From Polytrichum commune (Eukaryota; Streptophyta; Polytrichopsida; Polytrichales; Polytrichaceae), in the NCBI GenBank assembly GCA_950295325.1, contig OX485805.1, forward strand, positions 51,670,758-51,734,757: DNA of 64,000 nt. Reading direction: 5' to 3'. Both the position numbers and the translations under genes were made by a program. Of this stretch, positions 24,783 through 36,099 are shown one piece after another (the first letter of the stretch is position 1; each line of letters starts with the position of its first letter). Under the pieces are notes generated by a model. That model saw only the letters and a program-made list of their open reading frames with translations. It made no database searches and was not told where the DNA came from.

Positions 24783-26260
24783 TATGAGGACCCTAATAAG
24801 GGCCAGTTTACACCATGGACTAGGAAGTTGTCCCAGGGCGTTGTAAGAGCGTTGATTGGCTACTAAGCTAATCTTGGGATCACTTTTGTTTACATCAAGG
24901 AAAAAATGGCACAGTGACCATGGAGGTCAAGGTCCCCAAAAGACATATTTTAAGACCTAATTAATCTACTGAGATGATCCAACATGTTTTGCGATGGTAG
25001 AATCAAGAGAGGTGGTCTAGTAGGAGAAAGCAAAGGCCCATGGCAAAGAAATGTTGTTTTCATAATTTTTTCTAATGAAGTTTTTTTGGGGGGTTGTAGA
25101 TGATATGGCGACTCCCTTTTATTACAGAATAACGTTATATTTCAAAAAACTAGTATAACATTATGATTTTAGAAACCAATAAACATTAAATAAATTAAGA
25201 CCAATAAAACATTAATTTATAATATGTAATTTATATTCAACTGTATAATATTAAATTGCATTAAGCCAGTATAACCTTAAATTACCTAAAACCAATATAT
25301 AAGGTTGTTGTTTTCTCAACAAGCTCCCATTTCTCTTATGAACATGTTGTGGCGTAGTTTGTATAGTAATATGTATGTTTTTTTACAACAATCGAAAGAT
25401 ATACTATTCATGAGAAATTAGGAACAGAGTCACAATGAGAATGGTTCCATAATTCACAATGAATGCTAGTGATGGCAACTCTAATTTTCATGAACAATCA
25501 ATCGTCGATTTCTACAATGTTACGTGTTCCTAATTTGCTTTCTTGTTCTTCTAGTGCATTTCGTCATCTACCAATCACACCAATGTTTACTTTCTTGCAA
25601 GGTCGACAAATGAAAAAGTATCCTGGAGTTGACATCTTCCAATAATTTGAAAAAGTAGTAACAACAACAACAACAACAACATTTGTACCTGAGAGAAAAA
25701 AATGTGAGCAATAAAATAATAAACGAAGAAGACAAAAAAAACCAAGAAGGATGTTATAGAGGTTGGTGAATCAAAAAAAAAAAAAAAAAAAAAAAAACGG
25801 CAATAACAAAATAAAGGAACTTTAAGGTGAATCGCCTCATTGCTATTCGAGGCGAAATAAACAATGCAATTTTTTCAACATATGTAATTCTAAAAACTAT
25901 TAGTAGTTTTTTTTACATTTAAAAAAAATGTAAAGTCGAATACGAATGTATAAGGTCGTGTGTAGGTCAAAATTACAAACTTCTTTCATTCTCCTTGCAA
26001 AAGCAATGTTTGAATCTAATGTTACGACAGTAATCTAATCTTGCCATCGACGTGAAGATATCTTCTACAATTAAACTCCAGATATACATAATACAAAACC
26101 CAAGAATTAATGCAACCATTGACCTTGCAATACAACACAATATAGTGGGTATAAGTGGCCGGACACATTTCCTCTATGTTTTGCCTGATTCGATGTAGTG
26201 AGAAGCTGGAAAGTGATGGATAGAGGATGGCTGTGGCTATGGCCAGTGCTACGGAGAACT
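24783..26260. other. Intergenic, no gene recognised
   Basis: AT-rich DNA including a (CAA)n run near 25661-25680 and a poly(A) run near 25774-25797. A TAAGGGCCAGTTTACAC terminus at about 24796 resembles the ends of the TIR element at 32306 but has no partner nearby. Confidence 0.5.
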
Positions 26261-26287
26261 CATAAGAACAGATACTACACTTGGTCA
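26261..26287 (-). pseudogene. U2 snRNA fragment
   Basis: The reverse complement reads AAGTGTAGTATCTGTTCTTA, the conserved branch-recognition block of U2, without recognisable flanking U2 sequence beyond a few bases. Confidence 0.65.
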
Positions 26288-27164
26288 TAGGCAACTATCG
26301 AGAAAGGTAACTTGAAGATTTTTGTTATACAATTCATGTTTTTAACACAGGATTTGCCGTAGTGGTGACTTTCTTGTAGTCTAGGAGTCAAGCTGTGGAT
26401 TCTTATCAAACTTGAGGCGCACCAACTCAATCTTCACGGTTCAAGGAAATTCCCACAGCAGTTTCCTCGGCAGTATATAAAATTTTCTTGTTTGGTTACA
26501 TATCTGTTGCTGGGGCTGGACCCTCCATGGGCTCCACCTCAGAGCTAGTCACTTATGTAGAACAGTTTGCTGTTTTCTGAGGGTATTCTGGAGGCTATTG
26601 TTGGCATATCTATCTCAGGCTGAAGTTGCTGTGGCTCTGGTGGCTGATCCTGGAGCTCATTTGATGAGTAAATATCTACGTGGTGCAATTTCTGATTCCT
26701 GAATTGGATTCTAGTGTCTCCAGTGCAATGATAAGTGGTGGTCGAGTCTGTTGTGGATGCCAGAGTTTGTTTTTGGCCGGATTCCAAGGTCGCCTTTAGG
26801 GATGTGGTCATCGAGTTTACAAAATAGGCAGGAGGGGTTCGATTTCGGAACGATGAGACGACAATAAATAGTGGTTTGTGTGGGTGTTCATAGTAGACCT
26901 TTCTCTATTGTGCGGAAAACCTGAACATGATTGTTTGACGGACATTTGAGCTGTTATATATTTGACATTGGAAAAATGCTTTGGGTTCCCGGAAATTTGA
27001 TCTTTCAGTCCACCCGAGGCTCTTCACGACCCAGGTCTTGGGCTGTATGTTGTGTCGATTGTAATAACTGGATCAAAAGATATACGGACTGGTGAACGGA
27101 GCTCGTATTTTCCCTGTTTTGAAGTTCATTCTGTGTAGGCAATCAGATTTGAGTTCACACATTG
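26288..27164. other. Upstream region of the DJ-1/PfpI gene
   Basis: No gene recognised. A TATATAAAA-like box lies near 26476 but is about 880 bp before the ATG of the next gene, so its relevance is unclear. Confidence 0.35.
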
Positions 27165-27252
27165 AAGAAATCGTTGAGAGGCAACATGAGAAAGATGAGC
27201 GAGAAATTAAGAAATCGTTGAGAGGCAACATGAGATAGATGAGCGAGAAATT
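27165..27252 (+). repeat. 44-bp tandem duplication before the DJ-1/PfpI gene
   Basis: Units 27165-27208 and 27209-27252 differ at one base (GAAAGATG versus GATAGATG) and are followed by a (GAA)n tract. They probably lie in the 5' untranslated or proximal promoter region. Confidence 0.85.
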
Positions 27253-27355
27253 AAGAATCTGAAGAAGAAGAAGAAGAAGCAGCTCTTATGTTTGCAAATT
27301 CCCTGGCAAATCGTTGTGACAGATTTCAGCAGCATCTCCTCTTCGAATTGCGGAG

Positions 27356-30300
27356 ATGGGGAAATCGGGGGAGCCGCGGATTCTGCAGATTGCCATCCCC
27401 ATATTCAATGGCATCACGGCACTCGACGCCATAGGGCCCTACAATGTGTTGTCGTGTTTGCCGAATGTGAATATAGTGTTTGTGAGTCACAGCAAGGGAC
27501 TCTGCAGAGACCATGTACTGGCCATGGAGGCGAACGCAAGCTTTGACGAGGTTGCTATCCCTAACCCTCTGCAAGACCATGTCGCTCTGGTTCGAATGTG
27601 TTTGTATCGAGGTTCGTATCCCTGGATGATGCTCCGTCGACTGGTTTGGTATCAAAGTGTGATACTTTCCTTTTGTTTCTGCTGGAGAACAACACACCAA
27701 TGTGGATGATTTGAATTTTCTGGGGATTATCCTGGACTTGTTGCCCTCTGTAGATCTAGGGTAGATTCCACGATGTGTAATTGTGCCATGTCCACAGTAA
27801 GTGGCACAAAATTCACTTAAAATCATGGTGGAGCACTACCCATGGGATTCTGTAAATTGTGTAATAATCTTTTGGCTCGTTTCCGTCTCTTGACGATGAT
27901 GCGTTGACCAATTTGGAATGCGAATGTATGCTTCATCCTGGAGAATCAATTCAATCTGGAGGGTCAAATTCTCCGGGGATCCTCTTGGAATAGTTGCTCC
28001 CCGGTTGCTCCCTGTACATTCCAGGATAAAATGCACGATGTGTAATCGATCCATTTCCACCATTTCTACAAAATCCGAGCTTCGCCCCTGTAGCCAGTGC
28101 CACAATTCCTACTCAGAGCCATGTCCAGACACTATCCATGGGTTATTGTAAATTGTTTACAGTCCTTTGACTCGTGTTGTTCCATTGTTGTGGATCAGGT
28201 TCCAAGGCCAGACATCGTCGTGGTGCCAGGAGGGTTCGGCACTCGCCATCTCATCCACGACAAACCCATCATTGAATGGATTCGCAAAGTAAGGCATTCA
28301 TGCTCCTAGAATTTGATCATTGGCATCATGATCCAACCGATATCGTACAAAATTTTTCTTGTTGGGCAAGAGAGTGATCCTCAAGAAATGCCATATTATC
28401 CTCGTTTTTCCCATGTAGTGTATGCATGGGCGAAGCTAGGATTTTGACCTAGGGGGGGTGACCTCAAAATATAGAAATATCTAGTGCATATTCTATTTTC
28501 AAATTTCAATAGGTGGTCGAATTTGATTATTTATTGAGAGATTTGGATTCGATATAGACTATACATGTATTAACAAATTAGGACTCAAGAGTAGCTTGTA
28601 GGGATATATTACACATAGTAAACAGATGCCCGACTTTCCTTCAATGTCAATCCCCCCCGGACTTCGCCCCTGAGTGTATGTCATGTCAATCCCTGCATGT
28701 GAGAGGAACATGTTTCATCGAAGCTTGGGCTCTCAAATGAAAGGAGATTTGGTCCATTCTTTCCAATCAACTGCCTTCCCAATCCTCCTTCCTTTTGCAA
28801 AGTTTTCGAAAGCTGTTGGTTAATTTAGGGTTTTGTGCAGGTGCATGAGACAAGTCTATACACAACCTCAGTGTGCACAGGATCGCTCTTACTTGGAGCC
28901 GCTGGCCTTCTCAAGGGGCTTGAAGCAACTACCCATTGGAGTGCCTACGAGATACTGTCGAGCTTTGGTGCACACCCCGTCAGCTCCCGCGTTGTTCACC
29001 AGGTACAATTGATCGCTTCAACAACACCCACTCTGTGAATCTTGTGGAGAAATTTACACTGTTCTATCTCTTTAGTATGACACGTTTGGGAAACACACAA
29101 AAAAGTCGTTGTATTGAGGTGTCGTCTTCTCATTCATATGACGTAATGTTGTCGTATTATTGAGGGAATACGAAAACATAAGTAGTGTGTGTTTAGAAAT
29201 ATATATACAACGAGTTTGAGCAATATAGGTGGTATGAAATAATAACTTATAACTCCAAACAAATATGAATATTCTCAAGAACTCTTGAAATAGGAGTCCA
29301 AAGATCTGTGGTGTTGCCTACCCAAGTTAGCGACTACGATCTTATTTAAATTCCCTACCAACTTTTGAAAATTAATCATTTCATTAATACCAAGATATAC
29401 AGAGTTCTTGAATAAGAAACTAGATAGCAATGATGCATGACGTTTAGCATCAAGATATTGGTGATATATATATCGCCCGTGTACAAGGCAACATACTAAG
29501 CATGAGCTCACTCTAACCCTAACCCTAACCCTGTTCATTCTACACTAGTCACCCTAACTATCATTAAGTTCCCAATGATAAGTGAAGCTTCCAAGTAGTT
29601 CCCAAGTGAAAATGGATGTGTTCTAGATGTACATAACATAGATGGAAGGAATTTTAGCGTTAACTACCTTTTTAATATGACAAAACGTGGATTGGAAATG
29701 TTGCATTATCGAGTGTTGTAGTCGTATAAATGAGGGAATTTTTAACTAAAAAGTTTGGTCTGACAAAAATGTTTCATAATATCGAGGGTGTCATATAAAC
29801 GAGTGCCGTACTAACAAGGTTAAGACTGTACATGCGACATATCATATCTCAATGTTCGGCAAACCTTTGACAGAGCAAGATGCACCTTTGCTTCAGAATG
29901 TGAGGGCCACGTTACACTGTGTCCAAGGGGCCGTGACCATGAAATTGTGAAGGCCATACCGTGGAAATTTGAAACTGATTCTTCTCTGGTCATGGGCCTC
30001 GAAGTGTAGAGTAAAGACGTACATGACTGGGCTCTCAACCAAATGGTATTTCATTATCATCCCATCAATCTATACAATAAGTTATAATCTAAAATCAAGG
30101 GCTGTGAGATCCCAGTAGTTGTAGTCTCCCAGGTGTATGTTAGATTGGGTTCAAAAACGTTAAAATCCAGTAGACCATGAAACATTATCCATTGCCATGT
30201 CATGTGACTCCATGTAGGTTTTTCATTCATTCAAACTTCTTTGGTCATTTAGGCCCTTACGCTCTAGTGTGAAGTGAAGTGGATGGTCTTGGCAGTTTCC

Positions 30301-30753
30301 GCCTATGAGAGATTTTGAGATTTCAATGGTCATGGGTCCTCGAGCTATATTGTAAAATGCTCAAGTTTGATCAAACTAATCTTTGCCAAGGTAGAAATTT
30401 GAAGTAATGGCAGCATTCTTGAGACAATAAATTTCGTCAATTTCAAAGAAAAGACATGACTTCAATTCTAATGCATATGTACTTTGAGTATGTGGATGTT
30501 GTTTCATATTTGTGTTGTTGGATACCAGGGCAAGATCATCACATCTGCTGGCGTGTCAGCGGGAATCGACATGGCTCTTCAACTCGCAGCTCTCATCACC
30601 GATGAAACAACTGCACAAGCAGTGCAACTACAAATTGAGTATGATCCTCAACCACCTTATGACACAGGCTCGGTGGCCAAAGCTGGCCCGGTTCTTGTAG
30701 CAAGAGCTAAATTATTGTCACAGAGCCGTCGAGGCCAAGCGAGCGGAGAGTAA
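27356..30753 (+). CDS. DJ-1/PfpI (class I glutamine amidotransferase-like) family protein, four exons
   Basis: Exons 27356-27550, 28199-28288, 28841-29002 and 30529-30753, all phase 0, give 223 residues, normal for single-domain members. The introns have GT-AG ends. The protein follows the family throughout: an N-terminal strand then FNGITALDAIGPYNVL (about 17-32), PDIVVVPGGFGTR, and the nucleophile-elbow motif TTSVCTGSLLL with Cys107, then ATTHW, and SAGVSAGIDMALQL in exon 4. The closest type by motif is the bacterial-like branch that includes isonitrile hydratase and AraC-linked PfpI proteins, not the tandem plant DJ-1 glyoxalases. The substrate is unknown. No targeting peptide is seen, so it is probably cytosolic. 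Intron 2 holds a hAT MITE and intron 3 a pogo-like element. The final residues (SQSRRGQASGE) are an unconserved tail. Confidence 0.9.
28425..28672. mobile_element. hAT-type MITE in intron 2
   Basis: 248 bp with 11-bp terminal inverted repeats (CATGGGCGAAG and, inverted, CAGGGGCGAAG), flanked by a perfect 8-bp target duplication AGTGTATG (28417-28424 and 28673-28680). The 8-bp duplication and CAGNGGCGAAG-type ends indicate the hAT superfamily. No coding capacity. Confidence 0.9.
29057..29828. mobile_element. pogo/mariner-like non-autonomous element in intron 3, copy 1
   Basis: The termini are inverted: CACTGTTCTATCTCTTTAGT at the left and, inverted from the right, CAGTCTTAACCTTGTTAGT, each bordered by TA (29055-29056 and 29829-29830). 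TA target sites and CAGT ends suit Tc1/mariner-pogo elements. The internal sequence repeats at 33015-33767. No transposase. Confidence 0.65.
29513..29532 (-). repeat. Interstitial plant-type telomere repeat
   Basis: About three and a half units of CCCTAAA-like sequence as CTAACCC repeats inside the pogo-like element. The second element copy has only one such unit at the same position (about 33490), so this is a local microsatellite expansion, not a chromosome-end scar. Confidence 0.7.
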
Positions 30754-31675
30754 TTTTCTTCATAACTCGGGTATTGAATATTTTTCATCATGAGTCAGAT
30801 GGTGTGTTTAGAGAGCGTCCACCGTTGGGATCACGTGAGTTTCAATCTTGAACTTTGTATTAAATGTGTAGAAGGTAGAGCATTAGATTGCTTGTAGTCA
30901 ATAGACATGTAATTGAAGAGGTATGAGAAACAATAAGGCTACAATAAGGCTATAATGCTAGTCCGAAGAGGGATAAGGGTTATCTCATATTGTTTGTATG
31001 AACGTTTGAAAAGAAGAATAGCAATAAAAGGCAAAGCAAGGAGAGCATGAGACCATCTCAAGCCAAGATTTGTTCATATGCCTTTGTGTATGTGTATATG
31101 CTTGTGCAATCTTATCTCTAGTCCTGTTGATATCCAATGAAATGGAAGTGTGTTCATGTTAGGATATATCAAGGAACTTGTCTTGCATCATCATCCTGAT
31201 ATTAGAAAATGATGGTGGTCTAGAAATGAGAGTGAATGAAGTGGAATTGCATGTCTTGCTCACGTAATAAGTTATGGCAACGAGAAATTGGGTATGTTGG
31301 ATCTTGCAATATATGTTCCAAGACTTTAAAATCAATTTCATTTCATTTCATTCATATTGGAATCCATCGTGTGTTTGAGAATTGATGAAGCAAGAGGTAT
31401 AAATGACTCAATCTATACTCAATGACGTAAATGTTAGATTTGAACAACCATGCTTAGATAACTAACCAGCAAAATGGTCATGAATATATATACACAGTGG
31501 ACACAAATCCGAAGGGCAACCCTATTAACTATTTGCATGACCTCTCACTTACGGTGTCAATGCAATTTGCAAGTGAGTACCTAGTATTCCGTGCAATATA
31601 GTGTGACACTTGCTTGAAAACTATAGACATGCGGAGTTTTGAAAGCATGTGATTTGATTCATTTTGGTCCCCAAA
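30754..31675. other. Intergenic, no gene recognised
   Basis: Downstream of the DJ-1/PfpI gene. Several AATAAA/AATAAG-like signals occur (for example near 30936 and 31023) that could serve its 3' end. Nothing else supported. Confidence 0.4.
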
Positions 31676-31873
31676 GGGGAGGGTTGAGCCTCCCAAGGAT
31701 ATATTGCACTACCAAGGCAATGCTCGCAGGCTCTGACAACAAGTTGCCACATGACCCCGCACCCAAAATAAAATTAGATTAATATCATGAGGCTCAATGA
31801 GCCTCGTATCAAATATTAAATTGATAGGAACAGATGCTACACTTGATCTTAGCCAAAATGTCAAGGAAGGTAT
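31676..31873 (-). pseudogene. U2 snRNA pseudogene, copy 5
   Basis: Read on the minus strand it starts ATACCTTCCTTGACATTTTG and retains GCTAAGATCAAGTGTAGC, TGATACGAGGCTCA and the 3' stem region. The branch-recognition segment is GTAGCATC instead of GTAGTATC, and the 5' stem is altered. A TATA box (TATATAAAA, minus strand, 31897-31905) is in place, but the upstream GCCCCATATGC-type element is not evident. Confidence 0.75.
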
Positions 31874-32305
31874 GATTTTTTCCACTTCAACTTCATTTTA
31901 TATACTCGCCTCCTATTTGTTGACTCGCAGCCAAAACACATGGATCGATTAGGTCCTTAGGTTTTGTTCTTAAGATGTATGCAAAGTGAGATTGATGTGC
32001 ATTACCAGCTTAGACACACGATATGCTTAAGCATTCCTAGACTTTGTGCACATTGCCATCACAAATTTGAGGAGTTTATGCTTGACTTGTTTTCCATAGA
32101 CACTCTTGAGCTAAACTAAAATTTCGTATGTTGCACTACATAATGCAAATGCTCATTTCAACATATAGAAAATGAGCTTGTGGAAAAGCTACCAAAGATG
32201 GTCACTTGCTTGCCGCTTGCTTGATGTCACTGGCACCAATGGAGGTTGGTACGAAACAAATCAATATATTGTTGTAATGACCTTTTCGTCGTCGACTCCC
32301 ATTAA

Positions 32306-34468
32306 GGGCCGCTTTACACTACGGTGGAGAAGTCCTCCGGTCAAGAATTTTAGGGGGATTTTGAAATTTAATTGGCCGAGAGTGACACTCTTGTCCGGTG
32401 GTGGTTTACACTATGGCCAAGAGTCCTTTGGGGGGGAACTTTGTACATGGATGAAAAACTGACATGGTTGACAACATGGCCACACTTTCTCCAAGGGGAG
32501 TTCTCCGGAGGTCAAGTTTCATGGGCAACCTCAAAGCCTCGGACAAGAAACTTGGCCCCCGGAGAACTCCAACTTCAATAAAAATATTTCTTCCTTAGAG
32601 AAATCTCTCAGGGGTTGCACTCCATTGTCAAGTTGAACATCACGTGCGATAAAACAAATCTATTGTTTACACATAGCATCACCAAAATGGGTCAAAATTT
32701 TATCAATTGTTTTTCATAAGTAGATACACATGGTATCTATTGCATAGTAAAAAATGATAACCAAATTTGATTTTTTTTTAAATAAAAATAAAACATATCA
32801 TTTCTAACTAGAATGACACAAAATTGAATTGAAAAAATTGCTACAAAAAATAAGATGCCTATATATATATATATATATATAATCAATAGTTATGCATATG
32901 TAGAAAATAATATGATAAATTTTAAAATTATATATGGCATACAATATAGGGTAGCAAAAATTTCTCGCATGTGGTTATGAAACGTAAGGGGGTGTGATGG
33001 CCCGACAAAAATCTTTGCTCTATTTTTCTCCCTCTTTAGTATGACATTTTTGGGAAATACAAAAAAAGTCGTATTATTGAGTTGTCGTCTTCTCATTAAT
33101 ATGAAAATTGATGTGAAGTTGTCATATTATTGAGGGAATATGAAAACATAAGTAATATGAACTTTAAAATATATACAACGAGTTTAAGCAATATAGATGG
33201 TATGAAATAATAACTTATAACTCCAAACAATTACAAATATTCTCAAGCACTCTTAAAATAAGAGTCCAAAGATCTTTGGTGTTGCCTACCCAAGTTAGCA
33301 ATTGTCATCTTATCTAAATTCCCATCTAACTTTTGGAGACTATAATTTCATTAACACCAAAATATAAAGAGTTCTCTAATAAGAAACTAGACAACAATGA
33401 TGCATGACGTTTAGCATCAAGATATATACTGGTGATATTATATATATCACCCGTGTACAAGGCAACATACTAGGCAGGAGGCCACTCTCACCCTAACCAT
33501 GTTCATTCTACATTAATAACCCTAATTACCATTAAGTTCCAAGTGAAAATGGATGTATTTTAGATGTACATTGTATAGATGAAAGGATTCTAGCATTGAC
33601 TACCTCTTTAATATGACAAAACGGAGATTCTATATGTTGCATTATCGAGTGTTGTAGTCGTATAAAAGAGGGAGTTTTGAACTAAAAAGTTTGGTCTCGT
33701 AAAACTGTGTCATAATATCGAGAGTGTCGTATAAACAAGTGTCGTATTAACGAGGTTGGACTATACCAACATGTACTTTCTTTAAAAATCAATAAGAAGA
33801 TAATGTTACCTACTTATTCACCTTAATCTGGATGAATTATAGAGGTGGAACATTTTAAAATAAATTATTGTCATGAAAGAAGTTCTAAAACATGGCCATA
33901 TACATCTTATTTTCTTTATCAATATAGTATTTTAAAATATCAATACAATGGTCATTTAGGGGGCAAGGTTTCTACTCTGACCGGCTTTGACCGTTTTGTG
34001 AAGTAGTTTGGTGGACTTCTCCTCTTGGTGAAGTTGTCCAATACACTTCTCTTGTAGGTGGTTATACTACGGCGGCCGGGGATTCGTGGCACTCAAGTAA
34101 AATCATCTGTGCGGATGAAAAAAACACATGAATCATCTAAATGGCTATTTTTGGGCAATTTGATTCCGGAAATAGAGTCAAAGGCCCCGAATTAGTCTAG
34201 TGATGTCACATTCGAATGAATCGGCCCTCAACCCCATAGGGGGGCTTTTTTTATTGGAGCCACTTCATCCACGATATCTTGGATGGATGATTTTACTTGA
34301 GTGCCACGAATCCCCAGCCTACTACAGCCAGTCAAGACTTCTTAAGGCATTATTTTATTGTCTTTTCATCTTCTCCGGCATACCCATCCCTCGCCTCAAA
34401 CAACCATGTCTTGGGGCGAAAATTCTTGACCGACCGGTGCACTTCTCCACCGTAGTGTAAAGTGACCC
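32306..34468. mobile_element. TIR element with TAA target duplication (PIF/Harbinger-like), nested
   Basis: The ends are inverted over about 28 bp: GGGCCGCTTTACACTACGG at the left and, inverted from the right, GGGTCACTTTACACTACGG, both continuing TGGAGAAGT. They are flanked by TAA (32303-32305 and 34469-34471), the 3-bp target typical of PIF/Harbinger. The 2.16-kb interior has no transposase and contains copy 2 of the pogo-like element (33015-33767), so it is a non-autonomous element that received a later insertion. The superfamily is inferred from the target site only. Confidence 0.65.
33015..33767. mobile_element. pogo/mariner-like non-autonomous element, copy 2
   Basis: Collinear with 29057-29828 over most of its length (for example CTCTTTAGTATGACA, TTATTGAGGGAATA, ACTCCAAACAA, GCATGACGTTTAGCATCAAG), with the right end AACGAGGTTGGACTATA. 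The left terminus is less clear, so the ends are approximate. Confidence 0.65.
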
Positions 34469-34471
34469 TAA

Positions 34472-35029
34472 GATTATGTAAAGGATGCCACTTGTGACAT
34501 GCACAAAGCATAAAAGGATGAGGCATTAGGCATTGCGCCTACGCTTTCTTAAAGAATTCTCGAATGCAAATAGATGAGTTGGCCACTTTCTAAATCGAAA
34601 TAACTTGCTTTTGAGGTTCCATAACAAATTCTAGTGTCTGTTGACATTCGACCACAGCCCTAGCCTCTTCTCGATGATGCAACGTTCTATAAATAAACAA
34701 ACAAATAAATAAAATGTAAAGTAACATGCACCAGAGACACGTCAATCACTCTTCACAAAAGATTCTCAAAAGGATGCTCACCGGGACTTGCACAAACCAG
34801 TCATTGAAAGAGGAGGTTCAGAAAAGAGGGAGTGCGTTTTCTACAGACAGAGAAATTAGATTTGTTATGATGATGATGATGATCTAACATAGCATAGAGA
34901 GAGAAGAAACGTTGACCATGTAATCAGCGTGATTGGAAATTGGAATGCCCGTTCGACCCACCCTTGGAATTATACCCTCATGGCATAATACCAGTGATGC
35001 AGGACTACTAACCCCTCTCGGGGTGGGCA
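34472..35029. other. Intergenic, no gene recognised
   Basis: AT-rich DNA with a short (GAT)n run near 34868-34884. No feature supported. Confidence 0.45.
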
Positions 35030-35265
35030 CTATAGTGACACACTATATTAGTTCCTAAGTAGCCACTAGTGCCTTGAGGATACCGGAGATGGAATCCCCC
35101 CAAAGGGCTTTGAGGTACCCATACAACAAGGTCCAAGAACCCCCCCCCCCACCATAGTTGGGTGGACTAAGGTGGTGAGCACCACGCCGGCATGGGGAAT
35201 AGAACCCACAACCTCCTCATTGGGGGCCATGAGCCCTAACCACCAAGCCAAGGCCCGTGGTGCAC
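35030..35265 (-). mobile_element. tRNA-derived SINE, second family
   Basis: On the minus strand a tRNA-like head carries an A box (GCTTGGTGGTTAGGGCTC, about 35231-35248) and a B box (GTGGGTTCTATTCCCC, about 35194-35209). A body with a poly(G) run (poly(C) on + at about 35141-35151) follows. The body differs from the SINE at 702. Confidence 0.65.
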
Positions 35266-35437
35266 TAACGTAGCGTGCACCAATGATTACGCCTCTCCCT
35301 CTTTACGATTTGTGACAATACCACATATTTGAGGATAATTTGTTCTCTTACTGTTGTTTCCCCATGATTTTTATGACAATGCCTCTCATCTAACAATTGA
35401 ATTTGCTATCCTCTTCCAATGTCCACCCTCTTGGGTT

Positions 35438-35770
35438 TGTCACGGTATGCGGCGTCGAAAGCCGCACCATATCCGTTGGGTTTCATCCATCTAGATTTGG
35501 ATAGATGAATCTAGATGTGGAGAGGAAGGCTCCTAAGTGAGGAGCCTCCTCCTTGGCTTGGTATTCTTGCCAAGTCAAGTCTTGTGAGTTAGTGTGTGGA
35601 GAGAGCTTGTGTGAGGTGTAGATTGCATGATTTTGCAATAAATCTTGAGTTCTTCTTCCCCTACTTACACTCTTGGATTCTCCCTTGGTGGAGTGAGAGA
35701 TAGCTTGACTAATTTGTGTGCATTTGAAGAGATTTAGAGCTATTATGAGTGTTCTACTCTCTTCCTTCTC
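35438..35770 (+). repeat. 5' LTR (333 bp)
   Basis: Matches 44892-45224 with one difference (CTACTCTC versus CTACTATC). It begins TGTCACGG. Four perfect hairpins lie in its first half: TGCGGC/GCCGCA (35448-35453 with 35461-35466), CATCTAGATT/AATCTAGATG (35488-35497 with 35508-35517), AGGCTCCT/AGGAGCCT (35527-35534 with 35540-35547) and CTTGGC/GCCAAG (35552-35557 with 35569-35574). An AATAAA signal lies at about 35637-35642. It does not end in CA, which is unusual. Confidence 0.9.
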
Positions 35771-35783
35771 ACTTGGCAAGAAT
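35771..35783 (+). promoter_or_regulatory. Putative self-complementary primer-binding site
   Basis: ACTTGGCAAGAAT starts directly after the LTR and is the exact reverse complement of ATTCTTGCCAAGT at 35563-35575 inside the LTR. Immediate adjacency to the LTR is where a primer-binding site belongs, and I see no match to the usual initiator-Met tRNA site (TGGTATCAGAGC). Self-priming by the RNA's own 5' end is known for Tf1/sushi-type elements; its operation here is inferred. Confidence 0.6.
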
Positions 35784-36099
35784 GCTTCATCTTTGATGTT
35801 TTCTTCTTCATTCTTGAGATGTAACGCGCAAGGGAGGGTGTGAAGACAAGAATTGATGAAGTTGTGAAGTTCTGGAATGACAACATCGCGGATTTGCGGA
35901 GCAACAAGAAGAAAGAGGTGTGCTTGTGAAGTTTACACATCACTTGAATTGTGATGAGAATTCATTGAATTTTTCACGAAATTTTGTACCATTTGGTCGC
36001 TTGCAAGCAAGCATTCACGCCATTGTGCTTTGGAACGGATTCTTCACACTAAGTGGAGAAAGTGTGATTAAAAAAAAAACAAATAACAAAAAAAAAAAA

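Noticed and set aside
27326-27826. Minus-strand ORF of 166 codons opposite DJ-1 exon 1
   Set aside because: It spans exon and intron of the well-supported plus-strand gene; composition is random.
29513-29532. A chromosome-fusion scar
   Set aside because: The repeat is short, lies inside a transposon and exists as a single unit in the sister copy.
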